The notes: generated from the sequence alone by a model not told the origin. A DNA stretch of 64,000 nt from Maricurvus nonylphenolicus (GCF_042854845.1 NZ_AP031498.1:4340001-4404000); one strand, 5' to 3'; counted from the first letter of the stretch, positions 44,701 to 54,249 are shown. Translations and numbers: made by a program.

Positions 44701-47700
44701 TAGTGATTCGCCCTAAATCATCCACCATATACTCGGTAGTCAAAGCCAATAGCGTTGAATCTGTTGCACTGGTACGGCGGTATACGGTTGATTTTGTTTT
44801 ACGCCATAACGCATCGAACTCATCATCACGTTTTATGGTTACACCACCACCTGTGATCAAGGTTTCCAGTGTAAATGAACCATCTGGAGCATAATTATAG
44901 TTATGAGTTGTCACCCTGGTACGTGTTGGCTGTGCAGGGTCAATATATTCGACTTTTTGCTTTAACGCACCATCGGCGTAGTACTGATATTCAAGCAAGG
45001 TTACATTGGCGTGCTGAACACCATTGACTGTTGCAGAATCTACGGTCGTTTTCTGTAACTTACCCGCTACAGCACCAGACGCGAGATCAGTCGATGCGTA
45101 ATAATGGTGGTGAATGACATTACCGCTTTTATCTTTTATAGAGGTAATCTGCCCATGAATGCCGTAGCTATAATCGACGGTATTCCCCAGAGCATCTTCC
45201 TCCCGTGTTACCTGCCCGGAGGTATCCGAGGCAACGCCGGTTAGGTCGCGAGTAGAATGATAGGAGTAGCGTGTGCGCTCCCCCAAAGCATTGTATTTTG
45301 TAAAACGCAGACCATCTTCATTATTCTCAAACAGCATAATGCCTTTATTGGCATCCACCAGTTTGATTAATGCGCCATTGGCATCGTAATAATGCTCTGT
45401 GATATGACCGCGAGGGTTGGTGATACGTGTGCGATGCCTAAATAAATCATAGGTGAGAGACTCTTCACCACCCAGCTGATCAATGTAGTTATAGGCTCTA
45501 CCGTCTTCATAGTAGCTAAAACGCATCGCCTTTTGTGTACCATCACGCTCTTGAGGGTGGATAATATCTTTTACGTAGTGAGTGCCCTCGTGATAGGTAT
45601 ACGCCATGGCATCATTTAGGGGGTTAACCACTGCACTAAGATTACCCTGCTCATACTGGTATTGCCATTTTCGTCCAGTCCAATCTTCTACCTGACTGAG
45701 ACGCCCCACATTATCGCCTGACTCATAATAACTTAATACAAGACCGGTTCGGCCAGCCAATCCAAGGTTATCGGTAATGGTTACTAGCTGATTATTTTGA
45801 TAGTTAAAGTTCAGCTGATTGCCGTAAGGATCGCGAATTTCATGCAGCCTGGCCGTTGAGCCTGGCACTCGCATATCCTGCCCCAGGCTATCAAAGATAT
45901 AGGTCACACCATTCAAGAAAGTAATCGTGTGAAAACCTACACTTGGTGAATCTAACTGCAGCGGATTAAAACCCGCATAGGGTAATGTCGGTTGTGCCTG
46001 AGGGTCTTCATCATCCAGGAGGTAGTTGTGCTCACCGCCTCGCTCATCAACATAGGTGATGGATGATACTTTACCGTTTTCATTTTCTGGCGCTAAGGTT
46101 GTATCAAAGTTAGGGTATTGACCATAGTCATTCGACACTAACTTCATATTGTATGAATGAGTCCAGCCTTGACTTAGGGGGTAGTGATTCGGGTTGGTTG
46201 ACCCCTCTCCAGAAGTTTTAGTCGGATTAGAATTATAGGTCCGGGTAAAGGTGTAGTTGATGCCCTTGCCGGGAATCTCTATATCCACCTCGTCATGGTA
46301 CATATTACCTGTAACCGTACTGACGGGGTCCCAGGTTGAGGGGGTTCTGTACAAGTCGCTGTTTGCGATACTGATCAGGTTGTAATCAGTAAACACTTCA
46401 TTGTTGAACTCGTTTATTGTTTGATTAAAGATGCTCTCAGTTAGTTGCCCCACATCCCAAGGGTCATATTCTGATATCAAGAACGATGAGTAATTTGCTG
46501 CGCTAACGGCTTCTAAACCCACAACATAACCACCACCCGCTTGAAGCCTTCCACTTTCATTCTGAATAATATAAGCAGAGCCTACAAGATCGCCACCTGT
46601 GGTATACCGATCTTCAATATAGATGTCAAAAAGGTAGCTTCTACTTGCAGCAATTTTTTCTGGTGTCTGCACATCGTAGTACCTTCCTCCCTCAGGAAAG
46701 TACATGCGTTTTCGTAGATTAGAAATAAAGCCGATGCCATGCTCATCTATTGGGTGTACAGAATTTTTATAATATATATTCTCAGAATCGAAGCCCTGCC
46801 CCCTATCAAGCATGCTTAGTAAATTTGAGTTATCTGTTGCAAATTGATTAAAACAAACTTCTAATTCTGTTAAAGCAACTGGAAAAGTTATATCTGTATG
46901 AGCAATACCACTACAATTCAAGTTGGTAGTTAAAGGCTGTATAGATACAGTTCCAGGAATGTCTGCATACAAGCCAACACCACCAACACTCATATGACCA
47001 CGAACAGTTACGCCATATGATCCGAATGCTAAATTCGACTTCTCCTTAAGATAAAAAGTCTCTGTATCAGTGCTAGCATCATAATTAAATCCAAGAACCT
47101 CAAACTTACCTGAATTAGATCCAACCAACTCAAGTTTATAATAGGGCAGCTGGGATGTAATACCAGTCCTTTTAATAGTAAAGGTATTTAACCCTTGTTC
47201 CCATTCAATACCACCTTCCAGATAATTCTCAAAATTGTCATAACTTGAAAAGATGCTTGCAATATCATTATTGGCGTAATTTGAGTATACAGCGGCCAAA
47301 GGATCATCTTCAGAAAATCCACTTAGATCTTTTTTGAAGAAATAGAAACCCGCTTCTTCCGGGGTGCCTCCCGAATACTCCCAGGCAACCAAATCTCTTC
47401 CAAATATTGAATAATCTGTTAACGTAAAATCAGCAGGAACCGTTTCTGACACATCAAGATTAGCCAATGCAGAATCGACATTACTGATTTGAGCATCATT
47501 ACGAATACTGACTAACTGCGAGCCGTCCTTGATTGCCTTCTGGAACCCCCTAACCGTTGAAATAGCGTCAAAGCCTGTAAGCTCCTGCCACACCTCATGC
47601 TCTAGAGATGAAGCAATATGACCAACAAACCTAAAAACATCACTGGAATATTCTTCAGCTTTATCGGCCTCCCAACTTCCGTTTACTCGAAGCCCCTTAA

Positions 47701-49345
47701 GGTCAATCAAGAGACCACCAGGCAACACCGAAAATGGCACCCCATCAACAACATCAATATCATAGTAAGTGCTGATAACCCCGGCGTATGCAGCAATGGG
47801 GGTCACGGCATTTTTTAGACGATTATATCTTCTCCCCTCTTCCTTCAAACGAGTGAGATAAACTGACTGAGCCGCATATAACAACCCACCTGTGAGTGCA
47901 TTTTGAGCAGTCTTATGCAACAAAAATGAAATATCGCCATCACCAACAACCCCATCAGCATCTTCATCAACATAAAGATCACCATTAGTGTCACTAATAA
48001 CAGGGTATTGCTTGTAAGATTCTAAAAGTTTGCTGTAAGCACGTTTTGCTTGTGTCCAATTTGAGGTTTCACCACCAGTGGCTATTAAATGATAACCGCC
48101 AGCAACCAATTGCTTATAGGTAACACTGATAGGTGAACGGAAAGGAGAAGCCTCAACTGATAGATAAATATTGAACAATAATTCTTCTGTGAATGGTTCG
48201 CTCACAACCCTTCCACTAGAGGCTGTACAACCGATATTACCTACAGCATACATGACGAAGCCAGACTCATCCCCCATCTCCATACTGAAATTACTGATGC
48301 CACCATTTACAGCCCAATTTACGGTGAGCTGCTGGGTACTTAAATCAGCTACGGAGTATTTAATAGGAGCAATAATATTCTGACACTCCTCTCCTTCAAC
48401 TAAAGGCACAACATGAACCGAGACACTTTTATTCCAGTCATACTGTATTAATGGAGAATTATCATGCTCATCAATCGAATTGAACGTATTGATGTTGCCA
48501 ACGACTTGATAAGGCAGTGATGAGGGAAGGAAGGCCAGTTTCTCTTCAATTACTTTTCCACTGTCTATAACATCTTCAAGCGTTACACCCGGATGATTTT
48601 CCCTTAAGTACCTTAATGATTGCTCTTCGTATATTTCTAGAGGGTTTTTATCCTTCAAAAGAGGGTCGCTTTCAGCGTTATAGTAAGCGTCATAATCGAA
48701 TGCTACGTCTTTCAATAAATTTCGATATTCAGGCTGATATACTTTAAGCTTAAAAGAAGGGTCAAGATTAACCCAAATGCACTCAGCCCCCTCACTTGCG
48801 CATGCAGAAGGTGAAACATTAGCACCACGGTAATGAGAAAAATTGGCCAGCACCTGAACCCATACATGCTCAAAGGTAATGTAATCAGGGTCTGACTCAT
48901 CAACAACATCCACCCCCTGATTCAGCAGGATAGACACCGCCAGACTTGTATTTTCTATGCCTAGCCAATTAGATAAATCTTCTCTTTTAAGTTTTACATT
49001 ACCAACTGCATATCGAGCCTTTACGCCTACCGAACGGTACATGGCAATCAAGGTAGATGCCAAATCGACATCGTTACCTTCCATAGCCAGAAAACTGTTG
49101 ATCGAATTACTACGCGCGCCGTGATATACGCTGTATTCTGCATTATTTCTCAAATATTCGTATATCTGGGCCAACCCACCTAATTCTGAAGCCTTCTTGT
49201 GGATAGCCAAAGCCTCACCAGAAAGAAACTTAGCCTCACGAGTTTCGCAAAGAAATACCTCTTGACCAGCATCAAGACAGCCATTTGCCCAAGCATTTGA
49301 GACAGACAAGCCTAAAATTAGAGTGAAGAATATCCTTTTCATCAT
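41798..49345 (-). CDS. Exported YD/RHS-repeat protein with candidate nuclease toxin C-terminus
   Basis: 2515 residues. Order: signal peptide (1-20); transglutaminase-like domain (about 40-200) in which the usual catalytic Cys place reads GNDVDLAS while His160 and Asp195 remain; an Asp-rich dockerin/EF-hand-like loop (about 448-470); a DUF6531-like segment (about 1000-1035, STVTGNMYHDEVDIEIPGKG). A long YD-repeat shell follows (about 1070-2235), then the RHS closing motif YYRARYYDPELGRFFSEDP (about 2238-2256) and the GNNPVLYNDPKG junction. The last 230 residues are a unique tip. It contains GLQPDL, VWADLTT, then QW-x2-H-x2-KY, an Asp/Glu-Lys-like pattern suggesting a restriction-endonuclease-fold toxin. 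The ATG overlaps the preceding TAA by one base. Confidence 0.85.
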   Translation of the reverse strand: MMKRIFFTLILGLSVSNAWANGCLDAGQEVFLCETREAKFLSGEALAIHKKASELGGLAQIYEYLRNNAEYSVYHGARSNSINSFLAMEGNDVDLASTLIAMYRSVGVKARYAVGNVKLKREDLSNWLGIENTSLAVSILLNQGVDVVDESDPDYITFEHVWVQVLANFSHYRGANVSPSACASEGAECIWVNLDPSFKLKVYQPEYRNLLKDVAFDYDAYYNAESDPLLKDKNPLEIYEEQSLRYLRENHPGVTLEDVIDSGKVIEEKLAFLPSSLPYQVVGNINTFNSIDEHDNSPLIQYDWNKSVSVHVVPLVEGEECQNIIAPIKYSVADLSTQQLTVNWAVNGGISNFSMEMGDESGFVMYAVGNIGCTASSGRVVSEPFTEELLFNIYLSVEASPFRSPISVTYKQLVAGGYHLIATGGETSNWTQAKRAYSKLLESYKQYPVISDTNGDLYVDEDADGVVGDGDISFLLHKTAQNALTGGLLYAAQSVYLTRLKEEGRRYNRLKNAVTPIAAYAGVISTYYDIDVVDGVPFSVLPGGLLIDLKGLRVNGSWEADKAEEYSSDVFRFVGHIASSLEHEVWQELTGFDAISTVRGFQKAIKDGSQLVSIRNDAQISNVDSALANLDVSETVPADFTLTDYSIFGRDLVAWEYSGGTPEEAGFYFFKKDLSGFSEDDPLAAVYSNYANNDIASIFSSYDNFENYLEGGIEWEQGLNTFTIKRTGITSQLPYYKLELVGSNSGKFEVLGFNYDASTDTETFYLKEKSNLAFGSYGVTVRGHMSVGGVGLYADIPGTVSIQPLTTNLNCSGIAHTDITFPVALTELEVCFNQFATDNSNLLSMLDRGQGFDSENIYYKNSVHPIDEHGIGFISNLRKRMYFPEGGRYYDVQTPEKIAASRSYLFDIYIEDRYTTGGDLVGSAYIIQNESGRLQAGGGYVVGLEAVSAANYSSFLISEYDPWDVGQLTESIFNQTINEFNNEVFTDYNLISIANSDLYRTPSTWDPVSTVTGNMYHDEVDIEIPGKGINYTFTRTYNSNPTKTSGEGSTNPNHYPLSQGWTHSYNMKLVSNDYGQYPNFDTTLAPENENGKVSSITYVDERGGEHNYLLDDEDPQAQPTLPYAGFNPLQLDSPSVGFHTITFLNGVTYIFDSLGQDMRVPGSTARLHEIRDPYGNQLNFNYQNNQLVTITDNLGLAGRTGLVLSYYESGDNVGRLSQVEDWTGRKWQYQYEQGNLSAVVNPLNDAMAYTYHEGTHYVKDIIHPQERDGTQKAMRFSYYEDGRAYNYIDQLGGEESLTYDLFRHRTRITNPRGHITEHYYDANGALIKLVDANKGIMLFENNEDGLRFTKYNALGERTRYSYHSTRDLTGVASDTSGQVTREEDALGNTVDYSYGIHGQITSIKDKSGNVIHHHYYASTDLASGAVAGKLQKTTVDSATVNGVQHANVTLLEYQYYADGALKQKVEYIDPAQPTRTRVTTHNYNYAPDGSFTLETLITGGGVTIKRDDEFDALWRKTKSTVYRRTSATDSTLLALTTEYMVDDLGRITKVIDPIGNISEVIFDKNGKVSQNIIRYKLLAEGNTAIHSQCIHVPEYPDHHSCITEQNEYDAADRLTKSTDVTGASIQYEYDLTGNLTRVINDLGNSLYYRYDAKGQRTHVTDEKGYTVTTEYDLAGRVVSVTDANGSSITYRYDALGRKVSDTTPEGRVTQYDEYDANGNLVRVTDPNGVAGEQPLNAQNASVYNEFDEFNQLVKTLNANNETTAYTYDLLGNRTSVEDAKGQVTNFLFDDLGRLTTIVDPIVESGEDKVVSITYDEAGNRLTYTDRLGEVTRYTYDKLNRLTQEEYLTDGVTAQKVYDQYGDLVKTQYGANAYQYTYDVAHRMLSKTDSRSGRVMSWVYDSVGNVIKKQTFEGEEQKFVYDSSNRLVSMSAGNPVYLQASYHYDPAGRLLSRILSNGAATLYSYSKDGLLTGVKQIGVSGLVIDDRTYQHDKVGNITEMVLNGSETISYNYDPAYRLLAADSSTDAYDFAYTYDVVGNRLTKTSAAGVQHYKYLLGNRLDEVRQDSLSGPLIYRFDYDVNGSMTAKFNGQDDQLLHIEYDQRRLASVMNPAGMADNVTFEYDNNAYRIGKQAGTEAKQYYLEAEHLESVYDNDDTLQASYLRGVVVDEIVNGFERNGEGVLENRTYHHDQVNSLVAVSDHKGDLAQQLRFSPFGESLVNTGSSFNAMQYTGREADIETDLYYYRARYYDPELGRFFSEDPVGFIGGVNFYAYVGNNPVLYNDPKGHLAETPWDGFNVALGGASLAYNISNEDWGWAAVDAIGLGYDLFATAVPFLPAGASAGLKAYRAGNGLVDSVKIGSDVAVAAKEANIAAKNAATTFDVPWGAALEGSRIHRTVGDSLTGLSSIAENAFRGSNGARGLQPDLYWPGSNVWADLTTVGQWGNHVNKYAEGFGTGIPLIYKVGEGLTNVKPLSLGGGVSTFTLQMGDYFLNGGDTLPTYSSSSGDYLIRDVFSK

Positions 49346-50055
49346 TACTTCCTATAATGCTCGGTAATAGTCGAGATTGTGGGGTCAGCCTTTTTGTTAT
49401 TTTCCTTCCTTTCCCACTTTTCAAGCAGCCTTTTTAGCTTCTTTTTCCTTTCGTTTGCCTTAGCAGACTCCAACTCACCCAAATCTTCCTCCAAGCTAGC
49501 TAGCATTTTTATCACACGCTCCTTTCTTGCAGATGCTAACTTTTCTTTATTCTTTCGATTTTTTTTCTTTTTCTCTATACGTAGATCTTCTTCAAACAAC
49601 TGCCGTCTTTTCCTTAGCTTCTTTTTAACTTCTGCACTGGAAAGCCTTGCTAGCTTTTTTGCTTTTCTAGCTTCTCTTTTAGCCCTTTTATTTGCCTTTT
49701 TATTCGCTTTTTTATTGGACCTTTCGGTGACAAGCTCCCCCTGAGCATTAAATTCAGGAATATCCTCCTGATATTCACCAAGCTCCATTTGAGGTACAGA
49801 GAAAGATGCCAAATCCTGCTCTAGCATTTCACGCACCGCCACTACATCACTACGAATGTTATCGCTTTCGGATGTAAGCAAGGACTTCTCTTTTGCCCTA
49901 GATTTCAGAATCACAGCAGAAGCAGAGCGGAGTACTTTGAGTTCTTCAGAGGTAAATCCTTGTTTCTTCTCTTCAGAATACACCTCCACTGAAATGGAAA
50001 GCATATAGAGAACAACAAACAACGACTTTAAGAGATAGGAAGCATGGCAATTCAT
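49345..50055 (-). CDS. Exported Lys-rich coiled-coil protein, unknown function
   Basis: 236 residues from the ATG at 50055; a GTG at 50091 would add 12 residues and has no ribosome site. The N-terminus is a Sec signal peptide (SLFVVLYMLSISVEVYS, about residues 9-26). The mature part begins with a helical acidic region (about 28-110). From about 115 to 225 it becomes extremely Lys/Arg/Glu-rich (KKANKKANKRAKREARKAKK), predicted as one long charged coiled coil. I recognise no family. Its TAA stop overlaps the ATG of the giant RHS gene by one base, so the two are translated together and may work together. Only a short hairpin (AGCACG/CGTGCT, 50228-50246) is seen in the 200 bases upstream. Confidence 0.7.
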   Translation of the reverse strand: MNCHASYLLKSLFVVLYMLSISVEVYSEEKKQGFTSEELKVLRSASAVILKSRAKEKSLLTSESDNIRSDVVAVREMLEQDLASFSVPQMELGEYQEDIPEFNAQGELVTERSNKKANKKANKRAKREARKAKKLARLSSAEVKKKLRKRRQLFEEDLRIEKKKKNRKNKEKLASARKERVIKMLASLEEDLGELESAKANERKKKLKRLLEKWERKENNKKADPTISTITEHYRK

Positions 50056-50262
50056 TTTGCACCAATTTCGTCCATGAGTTTTTAAATTCACGTCAAATAT
50101 GGATTGAAATCCATTCGACTTAAAAGCTACTTCACAGAATAACCGTTAAATAGATCACAGAATTCTACAGACTGCTCAAAGCAAACACAATAAAGAGTTA
50201 TTAAAAAGTACCAATCAATAACTGCGCAGCACGTTACTTACGTGCTACTAACTATTTATCAC

Positions 50263-50297
50263 AAAAAAAACGGCGCTAGTAAGCGCCGTTTTTTTGC
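50263..50297. terminator. Strong bidirectional terminator after the T11SS cargo C gene
   Basis: AAAAAAAACGGCGCT and AGCGCCGTTTTTTT form a perfect stem around AGTA. A- and T-runs on both sides make it work on either strand. It ends the - strand message of the Slam2-cargoB-cargoC operon, 17 bases after the stop at 50315, and isolates the toxin island from it. Confidence 0.88.
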
Positions 50298-50314
50298 CTA
50301 GTTAACTCGAGGAA

Positions 50315-51547
50315 TTAACGAGGTACAGCTTTCGAAGCGGTGTAAACATCACCCACAGTATCTCCACCTTTGGTGACTTCATAAGCGCCAGCTACAACAT
50401 CGGCATCAGGCCCGAAGAAAGAACCCTGCATATAGCCAGAGTCGGCGCTGACAGAAGTTGAGATTAAGTGCTGGCCCTGGATTTCACCGTTAGCGGTAAA
50501 ATCCATACCAGTCGCCAAACCTTCGCCACCAGTCACTGAAGCACTAAAGGACTCATTGCCAAAATTCACATCTATACTTACTGCCTGGCCAAAAGCAGCA
50601 CTTGTGCCACGATAGTTAGCCTGAACATTTCCAGATATCATACTGGAGACATCATCCAAAGGAGTTAAGATCCCCGCAACGACATAATAATCTTCATTCT
50701 GTTGATCAAAATTTTCACGAAACTCTTTCTGATAAGAGTATTTTTCCAGTCGACCATTCCAGTAATCTTTTAATAAACTAGTATCATTCAATTCTGCCAA
50801 ATTGATATCTGTCCTATCACTAGTTTTACCTCCCGAGGCACCAGGTGCACCTGAGACCACCTGATCCCAAGCTACGACAGTACTCGCTTTATTATCCCCT
50901 TTGATTTTAACAACAGTTTTGTGAGTTTCTCCTGCAGGTGATGCAGGATCATCCTGAGAACGTCCCTCGATACGCTCTGACAAAGTCTCAGTACCACCTG
51001 GTGTCGTCAAAGAAATATCTACTTGGTCATTCTTCTTGCCATCATCCTGTAAACCGAGCTTTACTCCACCAACGCCACTATAGGAAGTCTCGTCTTTTAT
51101 CTTGTTCCAATCATTTTTCTTGGGTTTATTCTTCTTATTTAGATTAGGAACTTTTTCCCGATCACGGGTTGTGGAAGAAAAGTATCCAACAAACTCACTA
51201 TCCTCAGTCGTAGGTAACTGAATATGTAGCTCAAGAGGTTGGGACTCCTGTGGCTCAGCCTCAGGCTCAGGAATACTTACATCGGGATCAAAAGTACCTG
51301 AATCACTACGACCAAAGCCACGAGTATCATTATCGCCAGTATCGACACCACCAGGGCCCGAAGCAGGTGCTTCCATATCAGTCAACGCTTGCAGAAAGCT
51401 ACCCACACCACACCAAATGCCCCACTCATTCACAGAGTCACCAGTACCACCGCGCTCTACACAATCAGGGGAGGCAGTAGCTTGTTGAACACCCCCCATC
51501 AGACACAGGGCGATGACGGATGGCAGCAGTTTTTTGCTGGTTTTCAT
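50315..51547 (-). CDS. T11SS cargo C: exported protein with TbpB-like C-terminal barrel
   Basis: 410 residues. Sec signal peptide (1-26, ending QQATAS) with no lipobox. The N-terminal module has Cys29 paired by position with the Cys of NEWGIWCGV, then EAPASGP and a GRSDSGTFDPDV motif. A Lys/Asp-rich middle is unlike the sister proteins. The C-terminal 130 residues form a TbpB_B_D-like barrel: SGNVQANYRG, AVSIDVNFGN, then QGQHLISTSVSADSG and GSFFGPDADVVAGAYEV, the last being the Gly-x-Phe-x-Gly-Pro hallmark of Slam-dependent proteins. Expected to be moved across the outer membrane by the Slam encoded upstream (52981-54249) and released or held at the surface. Ligand unknown. 123 bases separate it from cargo B. 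Confidence 0.78.
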   Translation of the reverse strand: MKTSKKLLPSVIALCLMGGVQQATASPDCVERGGTGDSVNEWGIWCGVGSFLQALTDMEAPASGPGGVDTGDNDTRGFGRSDSGTFDPDVSIPEPEAEPQESQPLELHIQLPTTEDSEFVGYFSSTTRDREKVPNLNKKNKPKKNDWNKIKDETSYSGVGGVKLGLQDDGKKNDQVDISLTTPGGTETLSERIEGRSQDDPASPAGETHKTVVKIKGDNKASTVVAWDQVVSGAPGASGGKTSDRTDINLAELNDTSLLKDYWNGRLEKYSYQKEFRENFDQQNEDYYVVAGILTPLDDVSSMISGNVQANYRGTSAAFGQAVSIDVNFGNESFSASVTGGEGLATGMDFTANGEIQGQHLISTSVSADSGYMQGSFFGPDADVVAGAYEVTKGGDTVGDVYTASKAVPR

Positions 51548-51670
51548 GGTAATGTCCCAATTAATGAAAATCTATATTATTGATATCTTGATGAGAATAA
51601 AGATAGAAGCAAGCTTACCTCTTTCTCATCTCATCAAGATTTCATATTATGGAAGCAATAGCCTCAAGTA

Positions 51671-52960
51671 TTACTCTGGAGCAAACTCACCTCTGGTTGC
51701 ATAAAAGGAATCCGTTGTCCTTTGAGCATTTTGGGTGACGTCAAGAACACCAGCCATACCTGCCGCCTTTTCACCAACAAAGGTGGCCTGAACAAAACCG
51801 CTATCCGCAGAAACGGATGTCGATATCAAATGCCTCTCCTGTAGCACACCTACAGTAGTAAAACTCTCATCAGCATCTTTGTGCTGAAAATCCCCTGTAA
51901 AGGTTTTATCGCCAAAATTCACATCTACAGTGACACCATAGCCCTGATTATAGCTACGACCGTGGTACTGAAGTGAAATATCACTCGCAATTAGATTTTG
52001 GATATCTTGCAGGGGAGTAACTTGCGCCCCATAGATGAAACCACTTCCCACAAAGCGGTTATAAGTTACAGCTTCCACTTCAGGGTTACTACCCTCAGTA
52101 TACTGATAGGAATCTGCATAAATCCCCACCCAACCGTTAATGTAGTGAATCAATAGCTCTTCGCTGCCAGCATCAGCCTCAACTTCTACAGAATCTGTAT
52201 TCCCCCATCCCATAACTATTTCAGCGTCGGTATAGGAGCCTTTTTCAACGATTGGATCATCGCCAGTAGTCGTCCATCGATCCTGCTCAATATCACCGTC
52301 AAACAAGATATTATCACCTTCCGAATCCACTCTCGCATAGGTTTCATATACTACGAACCCTTCTTCAGGCTCGACATATTCCCCCATAACAACACTGGTA
52401 GCCTCAAAATCTGGACTGTTAATATCCATACCGATCGTATCGCCATTTAGTGCCATCACTGGTAATGCAAATGGCACAACTGGAGGCTCTTCGAGAATTC
52501 CTTCTCCTTCATTTAAGTTGATTTTCATAGCAGCTACGGTAGATCCCTCAAGATCGTTCTCGTAACTATTATCTTCATTAATGAAGTCTACGTGACCATC
52601 TATATGATTTCCTTGTAGTCTCGCGTATGCAATATAATCACCATCTTCAAAATCAGGTAAAGCAATATGCAATGCAACTTTCGGCTCAGTAGGCGTTTCC
52701 ACTTCTACCTCTACTTCGGGGTCAAAACTTGTAGAATCATGCCTACCCAATTCCCTAGAATCTATTGTGGGCCTTTCATTGGTTGGACCTGAAGCCGGTG
52801 GTTCATTACCCAAAACACAAGTCGTTAGCAGAACCGGACTATCCCAAAAAGAAAAACTACGAACATCATTTAAACTGTCACACTGCTCATTAGCGTAAGC
52901 ACCACTTACCGCCAAACTTAATGCACTTACCGCAAAAGCTTTATTTAAATTTTTCATCAT
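51671..52960 (-). CDS. T11SS cargo B: exported protein with TbpB-like C-terminal barrel
   Basis: 429 residues. Signal peptide (about 1-23, SGAYA cleavage), no lipobox. A Cys pair (EQCDSL and LLTTCVLG) matches the N-terminal module of the sister proteins but lacks the WGIWCG core. EPPASGP and GRHDSTSFDPEVEV follow. A long acidic beta-rich middle leads to the shared barrel: ASDISLQYHGRS, VTVDVNFGDKTFTGDF, then ERHLISTSVSADSGFVQATFVGEKAAGMAG. The Gly-Pro of the final motif is replaced by Gly-Glu, so this copy is the most divergent. Follows the Slam2 stop after 20 bases with its own ribosome site (AGGA), so it is the nearest partner of that Slam. Confidence 0.78.
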   Translation of the reverse strand: MMKNLNKAFAVSALSLAVSGAYANEQCDSLNDVRSFSFWDSPVLLTTCVLGNEPPASGPTNERPTIDSRELGRHDSTSFDPEVEVEVETPTEPKVALHIALPDFEDGDYIAYARLQGNHIDGHVDFINEDNSYENDLEGSTVAAMKINLNEGEGILEEPPVVPFALPVMALNGDTIGMDINSPDFEATSVVMGEYVEPEEGFVVYETYARVDSEGDNILFDGDIEQDRWTTTGDDPIVEKGSYTDAEIVMGWGNTDSVEVEADAGSEELLIHYINGWVGIYADSYQYTEGSNPEVEAVTYNRFVGSGFIYGAQVTPLQDIQNLIASDISLQYHGRSYNQGYGVTVDVNFGDKTFTGDFQHKDADESFTTVGVLQERHLISTSVSADSGFVQATFVGEKAAGMAGVLDVTQNAQRTTDSFYATRGEFAPE

Positions 52961-52980
52961 CGTGTTCCTATCTTCCCTGA

Positions 52981-54249
52981 TTAGAAGCGCTTGTTCAGAT
53001 CAACACTAACTTCGTTGCGATCGTATTCGTAAATTTCGATATTGGAGCTGTTATCGGTGTAGGTGTAGTTAGCACCGGCCGTCCAACCATCAGCAAAGTT
53101 ATGGGTCAGGCCCAGGGTGTAACGTTGCTCACGCTCTTTACGGCCATCGTCGAACAGGACAACACGGCCTTCGTAGTCGGTGTGCTTGTAAGCGGCACGT
53201 ACGTAAGCGTTGCCACGCTCCCAGGTAGGAACAAACAAACTCACATAACCGTCGTAGGCGGAATAACGTTGATCTTGTTCACGGGCATCTTGCTCGGTGG
53301 CAGTAAGACCGGCTTGCAGTACCATGCTGTTATCGAAACGGTGGGCGTAATCAACACCACCGGCTACACGGTGGCCTTCACGGTCGGTGTCGTCAGACTG
53401 TTTGTAATCACGATACAACCACTGACCTCGCACTGTGTACTCATTGCCGTCGCCGTCGTTGTAGGTCCAGGAAGGATTTAAGCTGGTGTAAACGGCTAGG
53501 GAATCATCTTCCAGACGGATGTGATCCATTTGCAGGTTCACTTTTGCTCGCCAGTTGGTGCGAGAGATTAAGGCCAAACCGGTACTGGCACTGATCACAT
53601 CTACGGTGAATTTGTGCTCGTCCTGATACTCACGACGGTATACGCTGGCGTTGGATTGCCAAAACGCCATGACCGGGCGCGCGCCCAAGTCGACACTACC
53701 AGGCATACGGTAGCTGTGGCTAATGTTGCCGCTAATGGTCATAAAGGCATCGGTTTGCGGAGAAGAACCAGGGGCCAGACTTAGCTCGGCACCATTGATA
53801 TCGAAGATCTCGCTGCTAGGACCGGCGTTAACGTTATCATCGTGACCACCGCCGATGCCGAAGCCGCCGCTAAAGCTGTGGCGACGCTCGCTTTCAGCCA
53901 CTTTCAGCGCTTCAACCTGATCAAGGAACAACTGTACGGTTTCTTTAACATTGGCAGGGGTTTCTGGATCAGCCATCACTTGTTTAGCCAGATCTACCGC
54001 CTTGGTGAACTGCGCTGCTCGGTAGTAGGTTACCGCCAGTTCCAGACGCGCGCGATGCAGTTTAGGTTCTGCAATCAGGATGCTGTTAAGGGCTTCGATG
54101 GCGGAATACAGGTCGCCACCGGCACGCATCTCCAGTGCATTCTGGAATTTTTGTTGGATTTCATCAGCTTCAGTTGATTCTTGCGCCATTACAGGCGCAG
54201 AAGAGACTGCTACAGCCAGAATACTGGCGGTAAACATCGGTAATTTCAT
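52981..54249 (-). CDS. Slam-type outer-membrane protein (T11SS), copy 2
   Basis: 422 residues with the Slam/SlipAM (DUF560) layout. A signal peptide (1-22, PVMA-Q) precedes two to three TPR-like helices (about 30-120; LEMRAGGDLYSAIEALNSIL, RARLELAVTYYRAAQF). A beta-barrel (about 130-422) starts with SGGFGIGGGHDDNVNAGP and ends in a terminal Phe (DLNKRF), as outer-membrane proteins do. Slam proteins move TbpB-fold proteins from the periplasm to the cell surface. It is closely related to the copy at 56134-57456 (shared SRTNWRAKV, GHDDNVN and EYDRNEVS-type end). Ribosome site GGGGAAG upstream; cargo B follows after 20 bases. Confidence 0.88.
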   Translation of the reverse strand: MKLPMFTASILAVAVSSAPVMAQESTEADEIQQKFQNALEMRAGGDLYSAIEALNSILIAEPKLHRARLELAVTYYRAAQFTKAVDLAKQVMADPETPANVKETVQLFLDQVEALKVAESERRHSFSGGFGIGGGHDDNVNAGPSSEIFDINGAELSLAPGSSPQTDAFMTISGNISHSYRMPGSVDLGARPVMAFWQSNASVYRREYQDEHKFTVDVISASTGLALISRTNWRAKVNLQMDHIRLEDDSLAVYTSLNPSWTYNDGDGNEYTVRGQWLYRDYKQSDDTDREGHRVAGGVDYAHRFDNSMVLQAGLTATEQDAREQDQRYSAYDGYVSLFVPTWERGNAYVRAAYKHTDYEGRVVLFDDGRKEREQRYTLGLTHNFADGWTAGANYTYTDNSSNIEIYEYDRNEVSVDLNKRF

